DNA of 64,000 bases from Thauera phenylacetica B4P (GTDB taxonomy: Bacteria > Pseudomonadota > Gammaproteobacteria > Burkholderiales > Rhodocyclaceae). Below, piece after piece: positions 61,332 to 64,000 of the stretch (its first letter is position 1; the number at the start of each line of letters is the position of its first letter). The notes beneath the pieces are model-generated. The model had not been told where the DNA came from and made no database searches. It saw only the letters and a program-made list of their open reading frames with translations. Both the position numbers and the translations under genes were made by a program. Location of the stretch: positions 124,001-188,000 of the forward strand of contig NZ_AMXF01000001.1 of NCBI RefSeq assembly GCF_000310225.1, given 5' to 3'.

Positions 61332-61727
61332 GAGAATCTCCCGGTGGGGGGGCTGCGCGCGCCGCGTACGACTCCTGGTGGCACGAGCACAAAGCCCACA
61401 TTTTGCTGCTGGAATGTGGCATGGAGTCAACCAAGTGGCATGGTTCCGCCGAAAACGCTGGAGCCGCTCCGCCGCAGCCCCGCTCAGACTGTGACGACTT
61501 CATTCAGGGCCACACCACGTACCCAGAAGAGTTGGATACCTGTCCGACATTGCTTCCGGATTTCATGGAATGCTCTCCACAATCCAATGTCGCTCGCGTT
61601 GGACGTTGATGGCTCGTGGCCTTGCTCTGGGGGCTGAACGTGAAGATCACGTCTGGGCACTCCGGTGAGTGGGGGTGGGTTGCATGCGTCGGCTCCGAGA
61701 CGATCATTGTCTTGGAGGTATCGACCT
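61332..61727. other. 396-base gap
   Basis: No gene is supported. It holds the RNase T2 promoter region and an inverted repeat CCACATT...AATGTGG (61396-61419, ten-base loop). Short open frames cross it on both strands, none with a start and ribosome site that convince. Confidence 0.45.
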
Positions 61728-62294
61728 ATGTCCTTTCGCATGAAACTCGCTTCGCTGCCAGCCGATGCGGCCACATACGAGGCTTTGCGGTTCCACGTTG
61801 ATGGCGTCGAGCCACACGGGCAGGTGGTGCGCCGTGTCGATCGGGTGCTCGGCCCGCTGGTTGGCGATGAACTGGATTACGGCGCCTTGTTTGCCTACCT
61901 GTTTCGGCGCTTTGGGTTTCCGAATGCGCCGTGGGATGCCGGTCGGCTGGCGCGATACGTCCTCGCAACCCCTTGTGCCGATATGTTTCTGGTCATCGAG
62001 CCGCGCCTCAACGGCACGGCGACTGAGGTGTTCGGCTTCCATGCTCCGAAGGCGGTGGGAGTGGCCGCTGCAGCCTATTCGGGATCACGCCTTCCCCGCT
62101 CGCCAGAGGATTGGGATGGGGCGGATCCCCTTAAGCCCTACGCCATGGCCGCAGCCAAAACCCTGAAAGGTCTGCTGCGTCCGGTGTGCCTGGAAAGCGA
62201 TGGGGCGATTGATATCTTCGGGGCGGTTCCACGTACTCGGCGTGCGCTCCATCCTGCGCCTTGGGCTCAGCCAGCCGTGTTGAGTCGCACCTGA
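61728..62294 (+). CDS. Hypothetical protein
   Basis: A 188-residue soluble protein (MSFRMKLASLPADAATYEALRFHVDGVEPHGQVVRRVDRVLGP...). No family is recognised. TTGGAGG about ten bases before ATG 61728 supports the start. It is alone on its strand between the RNase T2 gene and the DnaA-box region. Confidence 0.65.
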   Translation: MSFRMKLASLPADAATYEALRFHVDGVEPHGQVVRRVDRVLGPLVGDELDYGALFAYLFRRFGFPNAPWDAGRLARYVLATPCADMFLVIEPRLNGTATEVFGFHAPKAVGVAAAAYSGSRLPRSPEDWDGADPLKPYAMAAAKTLKGLLRPVCLESDGAIDIFGAVPRTRRALHPAPWAQPAVLSRT

Positions 62295-62417
62295 CTTTGT
62301 CCTGCAAGCTCTTGTTCAGACGGAGGTTGCCTATTTTTTGTGCGGTACCGAAACTGGGCGCGCCTGGTTCGGTGGCCGTGGGCCTCCCGGTGTCACCGGG
62401 ATGTAATGTCCCCAAGG

Positions 62418-62440
62418 TTGTCCACAGAAACTGTGGATAT
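62418..62440. other. Inverted pair of DnaA-box-like 9-mers
   Basis: TTGTCCACA (62418-62426) and, on the other strand, ATATCCACA (62440-62432) each differ from TTATCCACA by one base and face each other, so the centre also folds as CCACAG-AAA-CTGTGG. A CCCGGTG/CACCGGG stem (62386-62400) lies just to the left. It could be a replication origin part of the element or simply a hairpin. Confidence 0.4.
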
Positions 62441-62481
62441 GTTCGGCTGCAGGTGTGCAGCCCAGGGGCGGGCAGCTTGCA

Positions 62482-62832
62482 TCACGAGAAGCTGATGGCA
62501 AAGCCATGTTCCTGAAAGTAGGTCCGTGCCGCTGCCAGTTCCTCCTTGGTTGCGGACAGGATGACGGTGCTGGCCGTGCTTTGCCACATGTCGATCACCA
62601 GCTTGTGATCGCCGATGACAATCTGCAGCGCTTCGGGCGTCAGGGCTGAACTGAGTTGGGTCATGGCGCCGTTCTCAATGAGCAGGACGCCATCGTGGAA
62701 GGCGATTCTGAAGCAGCCGATGCTGAGCCGGTTGGCGGGAGAGCCCAAAGGCGTCTTCTTGAGGCCATCGAGGACTCGGAACGTCTGCGGATCGAGACAG
62801 CGCAATGGTTTGTCTGGTGCGGGCGCTTTCAT
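62482..62832 (-). CDS. Hypothetical protein divergent from XRE regulator 2
   Basis: A 116-residue soluble protein (MKAPAPDKPLRCLDPQTFRVLDG...). Function unknown. ATG 62832 is taken; the three 15-bp repeats at 62880-62924 lie in the divergent gap, so this gene may be a target of the XRE regulator. Confidence 0.55.
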   Translation of the reverse strand: MKAPAPDKPLRCLDPQTFRVLDGLKKTPLGSPANRLSIGCFRIAFHDGVLLIENGAMTQLSSALTPEALQIVIGDHKLVIDMWQSTASTVILSATKEELAAARTYFQEHGFAISFS

Positions 62833-62879
62833 TCTTGTGTTCAAGGTCAAGTCAAGCAAGCGGGCTTGTGTGTATGTTA

Positions 62880-62924
62880 CTCATAGAGCGTGCTCGTATA
62901 AAGCGTAGATTCATGGGGCGTGCG
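62880..62924. repeat. Three tandem 15-bp repeats upstream of XRE regulator 2
   Basis: Units begin at 62880, 62895 and 62910: CTCATAGAGCGTGCT, CGTATAAAGCGTAGA and TTCATGGGGCGTGCG. Unit length, copy number and the GCGTG core match the array at 6896 before the paralogous regulator. The array ends 31 bases before the XRE start, the same distance as in copy 1. Confidence 0.72.
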
Positions 62925-62955
62925 CCGTTAGTGTCCAGTTCAGAGCAAAAAAACC

Positions 62956-63210
62956 ATGGAACTGGACTACGACCCCCTCAAACGCTTCGGCGGACATCTC
63001 GCTGCGCTGCGACGCGCCAAAGGCATATCGCAGGAGCGTCTCGCGCTGGAAAGCGGCCTGGCGCGCAGCTACTTGAGCGGAATCGAACGCGGCGTGCGTA
63101 ACCTGTCACTGATGAATATCTGCATCCTCGCGCAGACCCTTCAGCTTCCTCCCGCACGCCTGCTCGAGTTTTCAATCGATCCAGAGCCGGAATCAACCGC
63201 GCCTGGCTGA
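62956..63210 (+). CDS. Small XRE-family transcriptional regulator (copy 2)
   Basis: An 84-residue HTH protein, paralogue of the one at 6972 (MELDYDPLKRFGGHLAALRR, GISQERLALESGLARSYLSG shared almost exactly). It differs mainly in the C-terminal tail. Three 15-bp repeats lie upstream. Its 3' end overlaps the convergent diguanylate cyclase gene by 70 bases. Close paralogues with matching operators suggest they cross-regulate. Confidence 0.85.
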   Translation: MELDYDPLKRFGGHLAALRRAKGISQERLALESGLARSYLSGIERGVRNLSLMNICILAQTLQLPPARLLEFSIDPEPESTAPG

Positions 63211-63797
63211 TCTGCCCGAGAAGTGCTCGCGCGGACGATGCAACCCTTGCCGCGGCGCTTGGCTTCCAACAGGGCCTCATCGGCGCGTGCAAGTGCCCGT
63301 GCCAGCGATTCGCCCGGGGTTCGCTCAGCGATGCCGGCCGAGAATTTCAGCGACCACGCCTGGGCCGGCATTGTTGTGCAAGCGCTGGATCGAAGGGTGT
63401 GCTGGATGCGCAGCAGGATGTGTTCCATGTCCACGTCGGCCGCCCCGGCCAGCATGACCGCGAACTCATCGCCGCCCAGGCGCGCCACTGTGTCGACGGG
63501 TCGAAGGCCCTGACGCAGTGCGGCCGCAAAGTACCGCAATACCGCGTCTCCGGCGGCGTGGCCATGGGTGTCGTTGATCCCTTTGAAGTCATCCAGATCG
63601 ATCATCGCGCAGGAGAGCGCCGACGAGGGGCAATCACGGGGCAGATCACAGGCGCGTCGGAGTCCTCGGCGGTTGAGTAGCGCCGTCAGATCGTCATGGT
63701 GAAGAGCCCGCTGCGCTTCTGCAAGCGCCATTTGCAGCTCGACGATGCGGTTCGTGAGCTTGGCGCGGCGACGACGGCGAAACAGGGCTGGCAACAC
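63141..63797 (-). CDS. GGDEF diguanylate cyclase
   Basis: A 218-residue protein: short basic and coiled N-terminus, then a GGDEF domain with LTALLNRRGL, IDLDDFKGINDTHGHAAGD, active-site GGDEF at 108-112 and an inhibitory RxxD site at 99-102. It should make cyclic-di-GMP and be feedback inhibited. No membrane or sensor domain is present, unless the open frame upstream (63686 to the edge) supplies one through a frameshift. GTG 63797 is the start. Confidence 0.85.
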   Translation of the reverse strand: MLPALFRRRRRAKLTNRIVELQMALAEAQRALHHDDLTALLNRRGLRRACDLPRDCPSSALSCAMIDLDDFKGINDTHGHAAGDAVLRYFAAALRQGLRPVDTVARLGGDEFAVMLAGAADVDMEHILLRIQHTLRSSACTTMPAQAWSLKFSAGIAERTPGESLARALARADEALLEAKRRGKGCIVRASTSRADQPGAVDSGSGSIENSSRRAGGS

Positions 63798-64000
63798 GGG
63801 TTGGAGGCGGGCGGAGTGGGCGAACCATCACCGTAGGTTCTCCACCCATCGTGGGCGAGGAGCAATTCGCGGCGGAACAAGTCGTTTTCCACATCGGCGG
63901 GGTGTTGCAGTCGCTCACAGTCCTGCGGTTCGCCGACTAAACATCCCTGCGCTTCATCCGTCTTCAGAAAGAAGGTCCTGGATTTGGGCGTGGATGTCCT
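63686..64000 (-). CDS. Open frame at right edge, possibly a partial gene
   Basis: An uninterrupted minus-strand frame enters from the right edge and ends at 63686, overlapping the start of the diguanylate cyclase gene in another frame. Part of it reads protein-like (DVENDLFRRELLLAHDGWRTYGDG), the last third looks like a shadow of the GGDEF gene. A strong promoter-like site on the plus strand lies within it. Confidence 0.3.
   Translation of the reverse strand, partial: RTSTPKSRTFFLKTDEAQGCLVGEPQDCERLQHPADVENDLFRRELLLAHDGWRTYGDGSPTPPASNPCCQPCFAVVAAPSSRTASSSCKWRLQKRSGLFTMTI
63938..63962 (+). promoter_or_regulatory. Iron-starvation ECF sigma promoter at the right edge
   Basis: TAAAC at 63938-63942, 16 bases, CGTCTT at 63959-63964: the sixth match to the pattern in this window. 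It points out of the window, so an iron-regulated gene probably starts just beyond 64000. Confidence 0.6.

Noticed and set aside
61403-61774. Small open frames in the gap before 61728
   Set aside because: They overlap each other on both strands, lack ribosome sites and show no recognisable protein.
1-64000. tRNA, rRNA or CRISPR array
   Set aside because: I saw no cloverleaf, ribosomal segment or regularly spaced long repeats; the only tandem repeats are the short operator arrays reported.

Overview
The window (64 kb, uniformly high GC, long overlapping gene strings, AAGGAG-type ribosome sites) fits a betaproteobacterium, most likely Burkholderiales or Rhodocyclales. That rests on gene content (pseudoazurin, hydroxyornithine siderophore genes, clc/PAGI-2-like conjugative-element genes) and is an inference. 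Two themes alternate: iron and metallophore genes, and integrative-conjugative-element (ICE) accessory genes.

1-12 kb: one edge of a peptide-siderophore locus. A partial ornithine N5-monooxygenase leaves the window to the left. Facing away from it are an N5-hydroxyornithine formyltransferase-like gene, a PvdQ-type periplasmic acylase, a PvdE-type exporter and an unexpected HDAC/acetylpolyamine-amidohydrolase-like enzyme. Then come a small XRE regulator, an FhuF-type siderophore-iron reductase, a DUF5916-type barrel protein, a Fur paralogue and pseudoazurin. Five promoters here share TAAAC-N16-CGTCTT, the layout of the iron-starvation ECF sigma factors PvdS/OrbS; a sixth lies at the right edge.

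12-20 kb: a methyltransferase/MerR pair, then metallophore cluster A (AraC regulator, TonB receptor, methyltransferase, MFS, saccharopine-dehydrogenase-like enzyme). 20-27 kb: a DUF3016 protein, a DUF1173 ICE protein, and a three-gene island (HTH regulator, large N6-adenine methylase, PD-(D/E)XK-like protein) that looks like a restriction/defence system behind twin operators. 27-38.5 kb: metallophore cluster B, with an AraC regulator and Fur-like box divergent from a methyltransferase, TonB receptor, CDF efflux pump, two MFS proteins and two YbtP/YbtQ-like ABC proteins. All five junctions after the receptor overlap by one or four bases.

38.7-57 kb: ICE accessory genes, including an SbcD-like phosphoesterase and an SbcC-like ATPase split by an IS66 element. 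A MarR-alkylation repair-DUF6616 cargo operon has its last gene broken by an IS630 element; the original reading frame can be rebuilt exactly. A DUF6088-Fic toxin-antitoxin pair, RadC, an NPPF methylase-like protein and several unassigned ICE proteins follow. Five of these genes carry related GC-rich dyads just upstream of the start, and three share a 26-bp box.

57.6-64 kb: cargo (Crp/Fnr regulator with a small membrane methyltransferase, PLD-like protein plus secreted RNase T2, hypotheticals), a possible DnaA-box pair, a second XRE regulator with the same triple 15-bp operator repeat as the first, a diguanylate cyclase, and the sixth ECF-type promoter pointing out of the window.
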